A stretch of DNA of 64,000 nt from Paenibacillus selenitireducens (lineage in GTDB: Bacteria > Bacillota > Bacilli > Paenibacillales > Paenibacillaceae): the NCBI RefSeq assembly GCF_002021565.1, contig NZ_MSZX01000010.1, forward strand, positions 186,027-250,026, written 5' to 3'. Position numbers and translations under genes: made by a program. This document shows, piece after piece, positions 1 through 8,775 of the stretch. Every line of letters begins with the position of its first letter. Position 1 is the stretch's first letter. Under the pieces are notes generated by a model. That model saw only the letters and a program-made list of their open reading frames with translations, had not been told where the DNA came from and made no database searches.

Positions 1-911
1 GGTTGGACTTGATCACAGGCATCCATCCGATATTTGCAGCGCGGCGCAAACCGGCAGCCCTTCGGCATGTCGAGCGGACTCGGCACGATTCCTGGAATGG
101 ACTCCAATCGATTCTGGTCTCCTACAAGTTGAGGTAACGAAGCCAGCAGTCCTTGGGTATACGGATGGGTTGGCGACTCGAATAATGTATCAACATCCGC
201 CTCTTCTACCACTTGTCCCGCATACATGACGACAACGCGATGACACATCTCGGCAACGACTCCTAAGTCATGGGTGATTAACACAATTGCCGTCTGTTCT
301 TCTTCCTGCAATTTACGCATCAGGTCCAGAATTTGAGCTTGAATCGTTACATCGAGCGCTGTCGTAGGTTCATCGGCAATGAGTACCTCCGGGTTACAAG
401 ACATCGCCATCGCAATCATCACCCGTTGACGCATGCCGCCTGACAATTGGTGGGGATATTCCTTGACAACCAGTTCCGGATTCGGAATCCCTACCTTCCG
501 AAGCATCTCCACCGCGTGACGCATGGCGTCTCTGCGGCGGAGCTTCAGATGTAACGATATCGATTCAGCGAGTTGATCCCCGATCTTAAATACAGGATTC
601 AAGGATGTCATCGGTTCTTGGAAAATCATCGCAATGCGGTTCCCGCGAATCGCTCGCATTTCTTTCTCCGATTTCTCTAGCAAGTTCTGACCGTGGAACC
701 GGATGACTCCCTCTCGCACGCGTCCAATTTTTTTCGGCAAAAGCCCCATAACGGACAGCGATGTTACGCTTTTCCCGCAACCGGATTCACCCACGACACC
801 GAGTGTTTCTCCAGCAGCAACATGGAAAGTAACGCCATCAACCGTCTTGAATGTGCCTCCGTCTGTCCTAAATTCGGTCTCCAGCTTTTCGATCGAGAGT
901 ACCGGCTCCAT
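1..911 (-). CDS. dppD: oligopeptide/dipeptide ABC transporter ATP-binding protein (DppD/OppD type), 3' end outside window
   Basis: This is the cytoplasmic ATPase of a peptide importer. It reads on the minus strand from the ATG at 911 and runs off the left edge after about 303 codons. Visible motifs in order are Walker A GESGCGKS, a Q-loop (MIFQEPMTSLNP), the signature LSGGMRQRV, Walker B VLIADEPTTALD and the switch histidine in LITHDLGVVAEM. The C-terminal oligopeptide-family extension follows (THPYTQGLLASLP, then CRFAPRCKYRMDAC), whose cysteines mark the OppD/DppD/OppF family. GGGAGGTG lies just upstream of the ATG, and the gene starts one base after the peptidase stop, so the two are translationally close. 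A DppF-type second ATPase is expected beyond the left edge. Confidence 0.93.
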   Translation of the reverse strand, partial: MEPVLSIEKLETEFRTDGGTFKTVDGVTFHVAAGETLGVVGESGCGKSVTSLSVMGLLPKKIGRVREGVIRFHGQNLLEKSEKEMRAIRGNRIAMIFQEPMTSLNPVFKIGDQLAESISLHLKLRRRDAMRHAVEMLRKVGIPNPELVVKEYPHQLSGGMRQRVMIAMAMSCNPEVLIADEPTTALDVTIQAQILDLMRKLQEEEQTAIVLITHDLGVVAEMCHRVVVMYAGQVVEEADVDTLFESPTHPYTQGLLASLPQLVGDQNRLESIPGIVPSPLDMPKGCRFAPRCKYRMDACDQVQ

Positions 912-912
912 A

Positions 913-2172
913 TTACTCACCTCCCAAATAGCTCAGTGCTGTCAATGTATATACTTTGGCAGCATCCACCACATCACGAACGGGTGCTTTCTCATTGAAT
1001 CCATGAATGGTCGATAATTCCGCAGGACCGTATTGAAGGACCGGAATCCCCGCACGACGGAAATGACGCGCGTCACTCGATGCCCACTGCAATACGCCAT
1101 ATCCTTTTTCTTGTTTCACATCACAAATATGTTGCACAAGCTCTTCCACGATCGGATCGGTTGGAGGCGTCCAGTTCGCGATTCCTTGGAACCCTTCAGG
1201 ATGCAATTCCTCATGAATGTCTACTTCGGCAAGAATTCGTTTCGCTTCGGCTAATACCTGTGCAGGTTCTACCCCAAAAGGCAAGCGCGTATCGACCGTG
1301 ATTTCACAACGATCCGGTACGACATTGGTTTTGGTTCCGCCTTCGATGGTCCCGATGTTCACCGATACGCGATCAATAATCGTAGAAAAGTCTGCATTTT
1401 CACGTGTAGCAATGTATTCTTTCGTAATCCCGATAATTTCCTTCACTTCGTCCGGCAGTTGAACCGGGAAGTTATGCAATGCTTGCAGCGCCTGAATCGC
1501 TGCTGCCGCTTTGACAATGGCATTGTCACCGAGGATGGGAGACAAACTGCCGTGACCTGGCGTACCTGGTACGGTGAAGCGGAACCAGCAGCTCCCCTTT
1601 TGCCCAATCGTAGGGTGAAGCGGATGGGACGGCTCGGCAATGACAGCTGCCGTACCATGAATCAGCTTGCGATCGAATACCCAAGGCACGCCTTGGTGTC
1701 CGCCCGTCTCTTCATCGGGAACAATCAAGAGCGACAGCTGTCCTTTTAACGGAACATTGAATTCCTTAAGAAGCTTGACGCTGAACAATAATCCGGCCAA
1801 CCCGCATTTCATATCCGAAGCCCCGAGTCCTAGCACGTAACCGTCACGAATTTCACCGCTGAACGGATCGAAATCCCAACGGGATAAATCGCCTGCAGGT
1901 ACGACATCGGTATGACCACAGTAGATGAGGTGGCGATCGGATGCCGTTCCGTCTCCAATCGTTGCGATCAAATTGAGCATATGATCCCCAGCATCATGAA
2001 TTTCGGTCTGAATGCCGGCTTCTGCCAGATAATCAACGATATAACGGCTAATTTCTCTTGAATCCCCGGGAGGATTCTCAGATGGGAATCGGATCAAGTC
2101 CGAACAAAGTTTCAGTAAATCCTCTTGTCGTGCTTCAACTTCATCAATCCAACGCTGCTTCCATTCATTCAT
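913..2172 (-). CDS. M20 family metallopeptidase (ArgE/DapE/ACY1-like deacylase)
   Basis: A 419-residue cytosolic zinc amidohydrolase of the ArgE/DapE/carboxypeptidase G2 superfamily. It shows the metal-site motifs YCGHTDVVP (near residue 85), GLGASDMKCG (near 115) and PDEETGG (near 150, with the catalytic and bridging acids), and a C-terminal histidine in STIHGFNEK. A dimerisation lid domain lies at roughly 190-310. The ATG at 2172 is preceded by GAGGAGG. The gene sits inside the peptide-transport operon between the binding protein and the ATPase. It therefore probably deacylates or hydrolyses what the transporter brings in (an N-acyl amino acid or dipeptide); the actual substrate cannot be read from the sequence. 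The family call is sure, the substrate unknown. Confidence 0.9.
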   Translation of the reverse strand: MNEWKQRWIDEVEARQEDLLKLCSDLIRFPSENPPGDSREISRYIVDYLAEAGIQTEIHDAGDHMLNLIATIGDGTASDRHLIYCGHTDVVPAGDLSRWDFDPFSGEIRDGYVLGLGASDMKCGLAGLLFSVKLLKEFNVPLKGQLSLLIVPDEETGGHQGVPWVFDRKLIHGTAAVIAEPSHPLHPTIGQKGSCWFRFTVPGTPGHGSLSPILGDNAIVKAAAAIQALQALHNFPVQLPDEVKEIIGITKEYIATRENADFSTIIDRVSVNIGTIEGGTKTNVVPDRCEITVDTRLPFGVEPAQVLAEAKRILAEVDIHEELHPEGFQGIANWTPPTDPIVEELVQHICDVKQEKGYGVLQWASSDARHFRRAGIPVLQYGPAELSTIHGFNEKAPVRDVVDAAKVYTLTALSYLGGE

Positions 2173-2199
2173 GGTGATTTCCTCCTCTAGCTAGAACGT

Positions 2200-3795
2200 T
2201 TATTTCGACAATGGGTAGAAACGTAAGCACTCATCCGGGAAGAAGATATATCCCTTCAAGTCTTTGTTAAAGGCAACAATGCGGTTATATTCATACAAAT
2301 ACGCATAAGGCATATCCGTATTAATCATTTCTTGTATTTGGCCATACATTTCGTTGCGTTTCGCGGAATCTGTCTCGACAGCCGCTTTCTTCAATAAATC
2401 ATCCACTTTCGGATTGTTGTAATTCACATAGTTGGATGAGCTCGCGCTGTTTGCCAAGAAACCTAAGTGATATTCAGGGTCATTCACGAATGAAGTCCAT
2501 TTGGAGAAATAAGCTTGTACTTTTTTCGTCTGAACTTGTTCCAAGAACTGTGCACGCGCTAACTTCTTAATGTTCATGTTCACGCCAATTTTCTTCAATT
2601 CCGCTTGCAAGATCGTTGCGCTGTCTTCCCAGTCTTTAAATCCGGAACCTAAGGTAAAGTCAAAATCAAATCCATTCGGATAACCCGCTTCAGCCAATAG
2701 TTCTTTCGCTTTATCTAAATTGTAGGAATACACATAACCTGCATCGGAGAATCCTGGCGTGTTGCTTGCAACAATACTTTTCATTTGTTTCGCTTGGCCA
2801 AACATCACATCTTTCAATAAAGCATCCGTTGGCATGGCATAGGACATCGCTTGACGGACTTTCTCATTATCAAAAGGTTTTACAGCCGTGTTCAAGCCCA
2901 TGTAGAGAATCCGGTTACTTGCATCTGAGCGAACCGTAATGTTCTCATTGGATTTTAACGTCTCAATATCCTTCGGAGGAATTTCCATCGCTAAGTCTAA
3001 GTCACCTTTACCTAAGAGCAACGTACGTGTAGAAGCTTCCTTCATGAATTTCAAAGTTACTTTGTCGAGCTTCGCGCGGTCTTGCCAATAAGCATCGTTG
3101 GCTTTTAAGATCGCTTCACTGGATGGATCCCATTTCTCCAAGACGAATGGGCCGGAACCTGCAGTTTTGGTTTTGAGGAAATCACCTGCATCGCCTTGAA
3201 CCGATTTTTGATCAATGACAGAGAAGGAGTACATCGCCAGAATTTGCAGGAAAAGTTGGTTCGGACGCGTTAATTTCACTTCTACCGTACTGTCATCCAC
3301 TTTACGGAAGGAATCGATGGTGGCTTGTTGGTATAAGAAACCGCCGGAATTCGAGTTCTTGATATGTTCCAGTGAAAATACGACGTCATCGGCAGTCACA
3401 GGATTTCCGCTTTGGAATTTCGCATCTTTGCGAAGTTTGAACGTATAGGTCACATTATCGCTTGCCACTTCCCAGGATTCAGCAAGCATCGGCTTGATAT
3501 CCGTTGTATCCGCAATGTCAGCGCCATTTACTTGCTTCACACCATACGTAACCAATTGGTCATATAGCGCAAGAACTAACGTATCCGATGTCAGGTCATT
3601 CGCTTCGGCAGGATCTAAGGTTTGACCCCCTTCTGAATAAGCCACGGTAATGGCTCCCCCAGTAGAAGACGAGGCTGCATCGCTCGATGCATGAACATCG
3701 GAATTCGATGCTTGGTTCGCTTTCGGTGCACAACCTGCTAGTAAAGCGATCATGAGCGTAAAAGATAGAACGGTAAACCACATACTTTTTTTCAT
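2200..3795 (-). CDS. peptide ABC transporter substrate-binding lipoprotein (SBP family 5)
   Basis: A 531-residue extracellular binding protein of the DppE/OppA (SBP_bac_5) class. The N-terminus is a lipoprotein signal with lipobox LLAGC around residue 22, followed by a Ser/Ala-rich linker. The body contains family hallmarks such as TYTFKLRKDAKFQSGNPVTADDVVFSLEH split around residues 120-150, and a QAMSYAMPTDAL segment near 315. It delivers substrate to the two permeases encoded just upstream in the same transcript. AGGGAGG precedes the ATG at 3795. The ligand could be a di- or oligopeptide, nickel or another oligomer, since this family is broad. The neighbouring M20 peptidase favours a peptide or acyl-amino-acid ligand. 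Confidence 0.92.
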   Translation of the reverse strand: MKKSMWFTVLSFTLMIALLAGCAPKANQASNSDVHASSDAASSSTGGAITVAYSEGGQTLDPAEANDLTSDTLVLALYDQLVTYGVKQVNGADIADTTDIKPMLAESWEVASDNVTYTFKLRKDAKFQSGNPVTADDVVFSLEHIKNSNSGGFLYQQATIDSFRKVDDSTVEVKLTRPNQLFLQILAMYSFSVIDQKSVQGDAGDFLKTKTAGSGPFVLEKWDPSSEAILKANDAYWQDRAKLDKVTLKFMKEASTRTLLLGKGDLDLAMEIPPKDIETLKSNENITVRSDASNRILYMGLNTAVKPFDNEKVRQAMSYAMPTDALLKDVMFGQAKQMKSIVASNTPGFSDAGYVYSYNLDKAKELLAEAGYPNGFDFDFTLGSGFKDWEDSATILQAELKKIGVNMNIKKLARAQFLEQVQTKKVQAYFSKWTSFVNDPEYHLGFLANSASSSNYVNYNNPKVDDLLKKAAVETDSAKRNEMYGQIQEMINTDMPYAYLYEYNRIVAFNKDLKGYIFFPDECLRFYPLSK

Positions 3796-3829
3796 GAATA
3801 AGTCCTCCCTATTGAATCTGAATTGGTTT

Positions 3830-4750
3830 CTATTTACGGCTCGTTCTTAGACGCGGATCAAGTACGTCCCGCAATCCGTCTCCGAGAAGGTTAAAGCCTA
3901 AAATCGTTGTTGCAATGGCTAGTCCCGGGAAGGTAACAATCCACCATTCGCCGGTGATGATATATTCACGCCCGTCGGAGATCATGGCACCCCACTCTGC
4001 GAGCGGCGGCTTCACGCCAAGTCCTAGGAAGCTTAAGCTGGCTGCCGTTAGAATCGCAAACCCCATCCCTAACGTGATGCGAACCAATAAAGGTGCCAGT
4101 GCATTCGGGAAAATATGGCGCATCAGAATCGTGCGATTACGCACGCCGATGGAAAGACTCGCTTCTACAAATTCGCGTTCCTTCAAATATATCGTCTGAC
4201 TGTACATTAACCGGGCGAACTCCGGTATCCCGACGATCCCGACGGCAATCATGGCGCTTATTAATCCGGGGCCCATGGCCGCAGCAATCGCCATCGCAAG
4301 AATTAAAGAAGGAAATGCAAGGAAAATATCCATAATGCGCATGATTAGATTCCCGAGCCAGCCTCCATAATAAGCGGCAATGCCTCCGAGTGGGACACCA
4401 ATGAAAAAGGATATCGCAACGGCAATCAAGCCTGTCCAAATCGATATTTGAGAGGCATGCAGCACCCGGCTGAGAATATCACGGCCGAACTGGTCGGTAC
4501 CGAACCAATGCGCGGCGCTTGGAGATTGCAGCTTGGCATCTAGCTCAGTAGCATCCGGCGCATACGGCGCAATCAATGGAGCAACAACGGCCACGACCGT
4601 CCAAGCAATGATCAATACCAGGCCCAGCGTTGCTAGTTTATTGCGTAGAAAAAGCTTCATCACCTGACAGAACTTAAACCATCCTTCGCGGAATGCGGAT
4701 ATGGCCTCAGGGTCTTGGACGACCTCCGTAACAGGTTGTGTGGAATTCAT
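3830..4750 (-). CDS. dppC: peptide ABC transporter permease (DppC type)
   Basis: A 306-residue inner-membrane permease. It has the N-terminal OppC_N cytoplasmic segment and first membrane helix (LATLGLVLIIAWTVVAVVAPL), then the HWFGTDQFGRDILSRVLHASQ signature of DppC/OppC around residues 80-100. Five further helices carry the EAA loop (EREFVEASLSIGVRN..HIFPNALAPLLV). It pairs with the DppB-type permease upstream to form the channel. The 40-bp spacing to the neighbouring dppB supports one transcript. Confidence 0.93.
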   Translation of the reverse strand: MNSTQPVTEVVQDPEAISAFREGWFKFCQVMKLFLRNKLATLGLVLIIAWTVVAVVAPLIAPYAPDATELDAKLQSPSAAHWFGTDQFGRDILSRVLHASQISIWTGLIAVAISFFIGVPLGGIAAYYGGWLGNLIMRIMDIFLAFPSLILAMAIAAAMGPGLISAMIAVGIVGIPEFARLMYSQTIYLKEREFVEASLSIGVRNRTILMRHIFPNALAPLLVRITLGMGFAILTAASLSFLGLGVKPPLAEWGAMISDGREYIITGEWWIVTFPGLAIATTILGFNLLGDGLRDVLDPRLRTSRK

Positions 4751-4789
4751 GGTATATGCACCTCCTGAGATGATATGTCGATACGTTCA

Positions 4790-5800
4790 TCAATCATAGC
4801 GGATACGCGGATCAATCAATCCATAGATCACATCCACGAGTAAGTTAATGACGCTGTATACGACGGCACTAAGTAATGTAAAAGCCTGAATTGGTGCATA
4901 ATCCGTTGCAAGAATGGATTCGGTCACATAGCTGCCGACGCCCGGCCATGAGAAGAGGGTCTCCGTAATTACGGCACCGCCTAGTAAATAACCAATCTGT
5001 AACCCTACCATTGTAATGGTAGGAATCGACGCATTCGCAAGCGCATGCTTATAAATGACATTGCCTTCGCTTAGCCCTTTGGCTCTCGCGGTACGAATAT
5101 AATCCTGGCCAATGACCTCGAGCATGCTTGAACGCATCATCCGTGCGATAATGGCCATCGTTCCTGCGCTTAAACAAATGGCTGGCATAATAATATGGGA
5201 TAACGCTTGTCTGAATGCGACCCAATCTGCTGTCAACAGACTATCTACCAAATACAACCCCGTAATATTAGTAGGTGGGAGAATATCATTCCCGATCCGC
5301 CCCATGGGCGCTGGAGCAATCCCTAATTTGGAATAAAAGATTAAGATGAGCAAGAGACCAAGCCAGAATACCGGCATACATGCTCCGATCAGTGAAAAGA
5401 ACCGAGAAATATGATCCAAAATCGATTCCTTCTTCGTGGCCGCGATAATCCCAACTGGAATCGCTACAAGCAGTGCAATGAGCAGACTAACGATTCCTAA
5501 TTCAATCGTTGCAGGCAGGCGTACCGCGAAATCTTCAATGACGGTGTGTCCTGTGTGCCAAGCGGTTCCCAAATCGCCTTGAAATAACTGCTTCACATAC
5601 GTACCGAACTGAACATAAAGTGGATCGTTCAATCCGAGCTCCGTACGAATATTTTCAACGACGGATTGTGGGGCCTGCTCCCCGGCAATCATCAGGGCTG
5701 GGTCACCCGGAAGAACACGGGACAAAATGAATGTGATAAGGACGATACCCAATAAACTCGGAATTAAATAGATCATCCGTCGGGTAATGAACTGTAGCAT
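4790..5800 (-). CDS. dppB: peptide ABC transporter permease (DppB type)
   Basis: A 336-residue inner-membrane permease starting MLQFITRRMIYLIPSLLGI, the usual DppB/OppB opening. It contains the FILSRVLPGDPALMI segment, six predicted membrane helices and the EAA-type loop (GQDYIRTARAKGLSEGNVIYKHALANASIPT, split around residues 228-258). The C-terminus ends IYGLIDPRIRYD, also characteristic. It is the first transporter gene of the operon and lies 70 bp downstream of the IclR regulator gene. It may be transcribed with it, because no terminator is visible between them. Confidence 0.93.
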   Translation of the reverse strand: MLQFITRRMIYLIPSLLGIVLITFILSRVLPGDPALMIAGEQAPQSVVENIRTELGLNDPLYVQFGTYVKQLFQGDLGTAWHTGHTVIEDFAVRLPATIELGIVSLLIALLVAIPVGIIAATKKESILDHISRFFSLIGACMPVFWLGLLLILIFYSKLGIAPAPMGRIGNDILPPTNITGLYLVDSLLTADWVAFRQALSHIIMPAICLSAGTMAIIARMMRSSMLEVIGQDYIRTARAKGLSEGNVIYKHALANASIPTITMVGLQIGYLLGGAVITETLFSWPGVGSYVTESILATDYAPIQAFTLLSAVVYSVINLLVDVIYGLIDPRIRYD

Positions 5801-5870
5801 AGTGCACCTCTCCTAACTAAAGCTGTGTCTCGTTATTACGATAAAGTGTGAAGTTATGTCATGACGCTGC

Positions 5871-6632
5871 TCACCAAATATGAGAGATAATATTAAAACT
5901 TTGTCTCAAAAATGGGAGTTGGAAGAGTAACACATTCAGGCTGCGCTCTACCATTTCCTCTGAAAATCGATACTTCGGCCCGGCAACCGTCACCGATCCC
6001 ATAACACGACCTTGACTGTCTTGAATCGGAATGGCGATACCAATGACATCCTCCGTAAACTCCCCAACGGATATGCACCAACCGTGTTTCCGAATCTGCT
6101 CCAGCTGTTCTCGCAGGACATCCGGTTCAACAATGGTCTCCGGTGTTACAGATCGAAGCCCTTCTTCCATGATTTCCTGTTGAACCTCTTCATCCAAAAA
6201 TGCCATCATCACTTTATGGGAAGCTCCCGCATATAAGGGTCCCCTCGTTCCAACGGGAATGATATGCTTCACTTCTTGCGTACTAAGCATGACGGCAACA
6301 ACCACACCTACTTTACCTTCGAGCATGGTTAGGTAGACGGACTCGCCAGTTGCATCCATGATTTCTTTCAACAACGGCCTGACGTACTGTTGAATATTGA
6401 GCTGTTCTGTTACCACTTTGCTATACTCTAGCAGCCTTAATCCGAGATGATATTTCATGGTTTCCTTGTTCTGCATCAATATGCCATGCTGTTCAAAGGT
6501 CGATACGATGCGATGCACAACGGTCGTATTCATGTTCAAGTGCTTCGCGAGTTCTCGTACACCCCATGTCGGCTGTTCAGCGGTAAAACAATCTAGCAGG
6601 TCAATCGATTTCGATAATGTTTTTAGTGACAC
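5871..6632 (-). CDS. IclR family transcriptional regulator
   Basis: A 253-residue regulator. The N-terminal winged helix-turn-helix spans about residues 1-65 (WGVRELAKHLNMNTTVVHRIVSTFEQHG). The C-terminal IclR effector-binding domain follows, with signature segments GTRGPLYAGASHKVMMAFL and VGEFTEDVIGIAIPI. The start is GTG at 6632 with AGGAG eight bases before it. It lies at the head of the peptide-transporter genes on the same strand and most likely controls them and itself through the inverted repeat at 6718-6730. The inducer is unknown. Confidence 0.92.
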   Translation of the reverse strand: MSLKTLSKSIDLLDCFTAEQPTWGVRELAKHLNMNTTVVHRIVSTFEQHGILMQNKETMKYHLGLRLLEYSKVVTEQLNIQQYVRPLLKEIMDATGESVYLTMLEGKVGVVVAVMLSTQEVKHIIPVGTRGPLYAGASHKVMMAFLDEEVQQEIMEEGLRSVTPETIVEPDVLREQLEQIRKHGWCISVGEFTEDVIGIAIPIQDSQGRVMGSVTVAGPKYRFSEEMVERSLNVLLFQLPFLRQSFNIISHIW

Positions 6633-6717
6633 GGGCTCGCTCCTTTCTTCATGGTTGTGGAGTCTAATTTCTGGAAAAGACCCTTCAATTCTAACTGCTT
6701 AGAGCGTTTCGATAATC

Positions 6718-6730
6718 GGAACAGTGTTCC
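6718..6730. promoter_or_regulatory. putative IclR operator (GGAACA-g-TGTTCC)
   Basis: A perfect inverted repeat, GGAACA/TGTTCC with a single central base. It resembles the palindromic, GGAA/TTCC-armed sites bound by IclR-family proteins. It lies just downstream of the expected transcription start of the promoter at 6749-6776 and 86 bases upstream of the iclR start. Binding there could block elongation or clearance. Confidence 0.55.
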
Positions 6731-6748
6731 TATCCATAAATTTTTCTC

Positions 6749-6776
6749 ATTATAACGAACCCGAAATAATTGTCAA
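6749..6776 (-). promoter_or_regulatory. strong sigma-A promoter for the iclR-peptide transporter operon
   Basis: On the minus strand there is a consensus -35 TTGACA (6771-6776) and a consensus -10 TATAAT (6749-6754), separated by 16 bp. It faces the IclR gene. Confidence 0.8.
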
Positions 6777-6906
6777 ACACTTTTTATTCATGTTTCTTCC
6801 AGGAAAACACCTAATATACTTTGTCCTCGTGTCGTGGACATTTGTGTATTCTGGAAGAACAAAGCTGACATGAAATGTAAATCGATAGATAGACGATGTA
6901 GACGCC

Positions 6907-6944
6907 AAAAAAGCCGGTCACTGTCAGCAACAGTTACCAGCTTT
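6907..6944 (-). terminator. intrinsic terminator of the AraC/isomerase operon
   Basis: On the minus strand a 15-bp stem with two mismatches (AAAGCTGGTAACTGT / ACAGTGACCGGCTTT) closes over a TGCTG loop and runs into six Ts. It lies 25 bp after the AraC stop codon. The rest of the 337-bp gap holds the iclR promoter and operator and nothing else recognised. Confidence 0.8.
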
Positions 6945-6969
6945 TGTGAATAATACGGGTCTTCCCACT

Positions 6970-7854
6970 TTACTTATTGATTAACGCAGATTGCATCGCG
7001 GCGAACTTACTAGGCATTACACCAACATTTGTTTTGAACGTCCGGCTGAACAGATGAATACTAGAGAACCCCACACCTTCGGCAATCTCCGTCAAATTCT
7101 GCTTTCCCTGAATGATTCTCAATTTGGCCTGTTCGATACGAACATGCTTCAAATAATTATGAATGGTGACCCCCAGCTGGGTCTTGAACACGTACGACAA
7201 ATGATTGGCAGTCACACCAACATGCCTACTGATGGATTCATTGCTTAACAGCGGATCTTGGTAACAATGATGCATGTAATGAATGGCACCTTCAATTAAA
7301 GGCCATCCTTTGGTTCTCTTACCTTCCGTATCTTTGGACAGGTTCTGATTCCTAAAGAACAAGAACAACATTTCCAAGCATATTGACTTGTTGATTAATG
7401 TCCCACCGAACGTTGGATCTAGCAGTTCTTTTTGCATTTGCATGAATCTTCTCTTCAATTCGATTCTGTCCGGGAGCTGCAAGTGAGATAGCGGATGAAT
7501 ATCAGCAAGCTGCATTTCTCTTGGCACAATATCCTGTATCCCGAGCCTAAGTCCACCCGCTTGATTAGATGAGAGTCTATCCTCGTCATAATACAAGTCA
7601 AAATGAAAGATATACTGCACCAAGGGTACAGCCGAGGTGGACCGAATAATATGGGGCATGCATGGATGCATGAGCAGCACATCCCCCTCTTGAACCAGGA
7701 ACTTTACACCATTCAAGAAAAACTCCGCTTCTCCCTGATCTATATAGGTATATACGTGATCTTGATCCAGCCATTCACCTGCTAGTAAGGAGGATTCCAT
7801 GACTCTTGCTGCTCGAACATAGGGGGAAATACTGTTCATCCATGACTCATTCAC
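6970..7854 (-). CDS. AraC family transcriptional regulator with N-terminal cupin-like sensor
   Basis: A 294-residue regulator. The N-terminal half is an AraC_binding beta-barrel (for example GEAEFFLNGVKFLVQEGDVLLMHPCMPH at about 40-68). The C-terminal 100 residues carry two helix-turn-helix motifs (NESISRHVGVTANHLSYVFK and LTEIAEGVGFSSIHLFSRTFK). The start is GTG at 7854. It is the last gene of a four-gene operon with two sugar isomerase-like proteins and a dehydrogenase, 42 bp after its neighbour. It is likely the local regulator of that sugar or polyol pathway. Confidence 0.9.
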   Translation of the reverse strand: MNESWMNSISPYVRAARVMESSLLAGEWLDQDHVYTYIDQGEAEFFLNGVKFLVQEGDVLLMHPCMPHIIRSTSAVPLVQYIFHFDLYYDEDRLSSNQAGGLRLGIQDIVPREMQLADIHPLSHLQLPDRIELKRRFMQMQKELLDPTFGGTLINKSICLEMLFLFFRNQNLSKDTEGKRTKGWPLIEGAIHYMHHCYQDPLLSNESISRHVGVTANHLSYVFKTQLGVTIHNYLKHVRIEQAKLRIIQGKQNLTEIAEGVGFSSIHLFSRTFKTNVGVMPSKFAAMQSALINK

Positions 7855-7895
7855 CTCGAATCTTCTCCTTCTTTCGATATTTAATTGATCCTATT

Positions 7896-8735
7896 TTATA
7901 TCCTAACCGGAATCTTTAATTGTTCTTCTACAAAATCTCGGCAGATTTCCATGGTATTATACGGGGTATTCGGCGATTCGTCCACTTCGAGTGTCACCCA
8001 ACCGGAATAATCAATTTCATTCAGCGCTTCAATTGTTCCATGTAGATCAACAGATCCTTTGCCTAGCTCGCAAAAATAAGGAAGATGTATATCATGTGTG
8101 GCTGCAGGCTTGGCTGTCAGATCCTTCAAATGAACATAAGCCACCCTGTCTTGATACGTTCGGATCATGGATGCCGGGTCCATACCCGCTCCGAGCAAAT
8201 GTGCTGAATCCGGTGCAAGACATACAACCTTCGGATCTGTCAGACTCATCAAAATCTCCAATTCGTTTTCGTCTTGCAATTCCGTCCACAAATGCGGATG
8301 AACACATGACTTCACCCCTAATGCATAGGTTCTTTTAGCCACTTCATTCATCGTTACTGCGGCAACCTTCAATTCTTCCAATGTGGATGGATAGTTCCGA
8401 GTGCCGCCTGGCCCTAGCACAAGAATATCCGCTCCACATTTCGCTATAATTTTAGCTAGACGCACATTGTATTCAATGATACTCGAACGGTTCGCGGGAT
8501 TGCCGAATCTTTGATGCTGTCCCCCAGCAGTACCTCCATACAACGCAGTCATCTCCAGCCCATACCCAGCTAAGATCTCTTGTAATTGTTCTGGCTTTTC
8601 TTCATATTGAAGCGCAAAAGACGCCCACGGCTCAATCCCTTTGTAACCCAGCATGGAGACTTCCTCCAACGCCTTGATATGATCTTGCCCCCAAGTGATG
8701 GTGTGCGCAGCGATTCTACCTTTGAACGGTCTCAT
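7896..8735 (-). CDS. sugar phosphate isomerase/epimerase-like TIM barrel protein
   Basis: A 279-residue protein of the xylose isomerase-like / AP endonuclease 2 superfamily (IolE, IolI, HPI relatives). Metal-site segments expected of the fold are visible: KSCVHPHLWTELQ near residue 145, LAPDSAHLLGAGMDP near 175, AYVHLKDL near 200 and VTLEVDESPN near 252. It probably isomerises or dehydrates a keto-sugar or inosose, but the substrate is not readable. RBS GGAGAG precedes the ATG. It is co-transcribed with a second member of the same family and a dehydrogenase. Confidence 0.85.
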   Translation of the reverse strand: MRPFKGRIAAHTITWGQDHIKALEEVSMLGYKGIEPWASFALQYEEKPEQLQEILAGYGLEMTALYGGTAGGQHQRFGNPANRSSIIEYNVRLAKIIAKCGADILVLGPGGTRNYPSTLEELKVAAVTMNEVAKRTYALGVKSCVHPHLWTELQDENELEILMSLTDPKVVCLAPDSAHLLGAGMDPASMIRTYQDRVAYVHLKDLTAKPAATHDIHLPYFCELGKGSVDLHGTIEALNEIDYSGWVTLEVDESPNTPYNTMEICRDFVEEQLKIPVRI

Positions 8736-8775
8736 CCTTAACTCTCCTTCCTATGTGGGATTCGATGTGTTGTGT

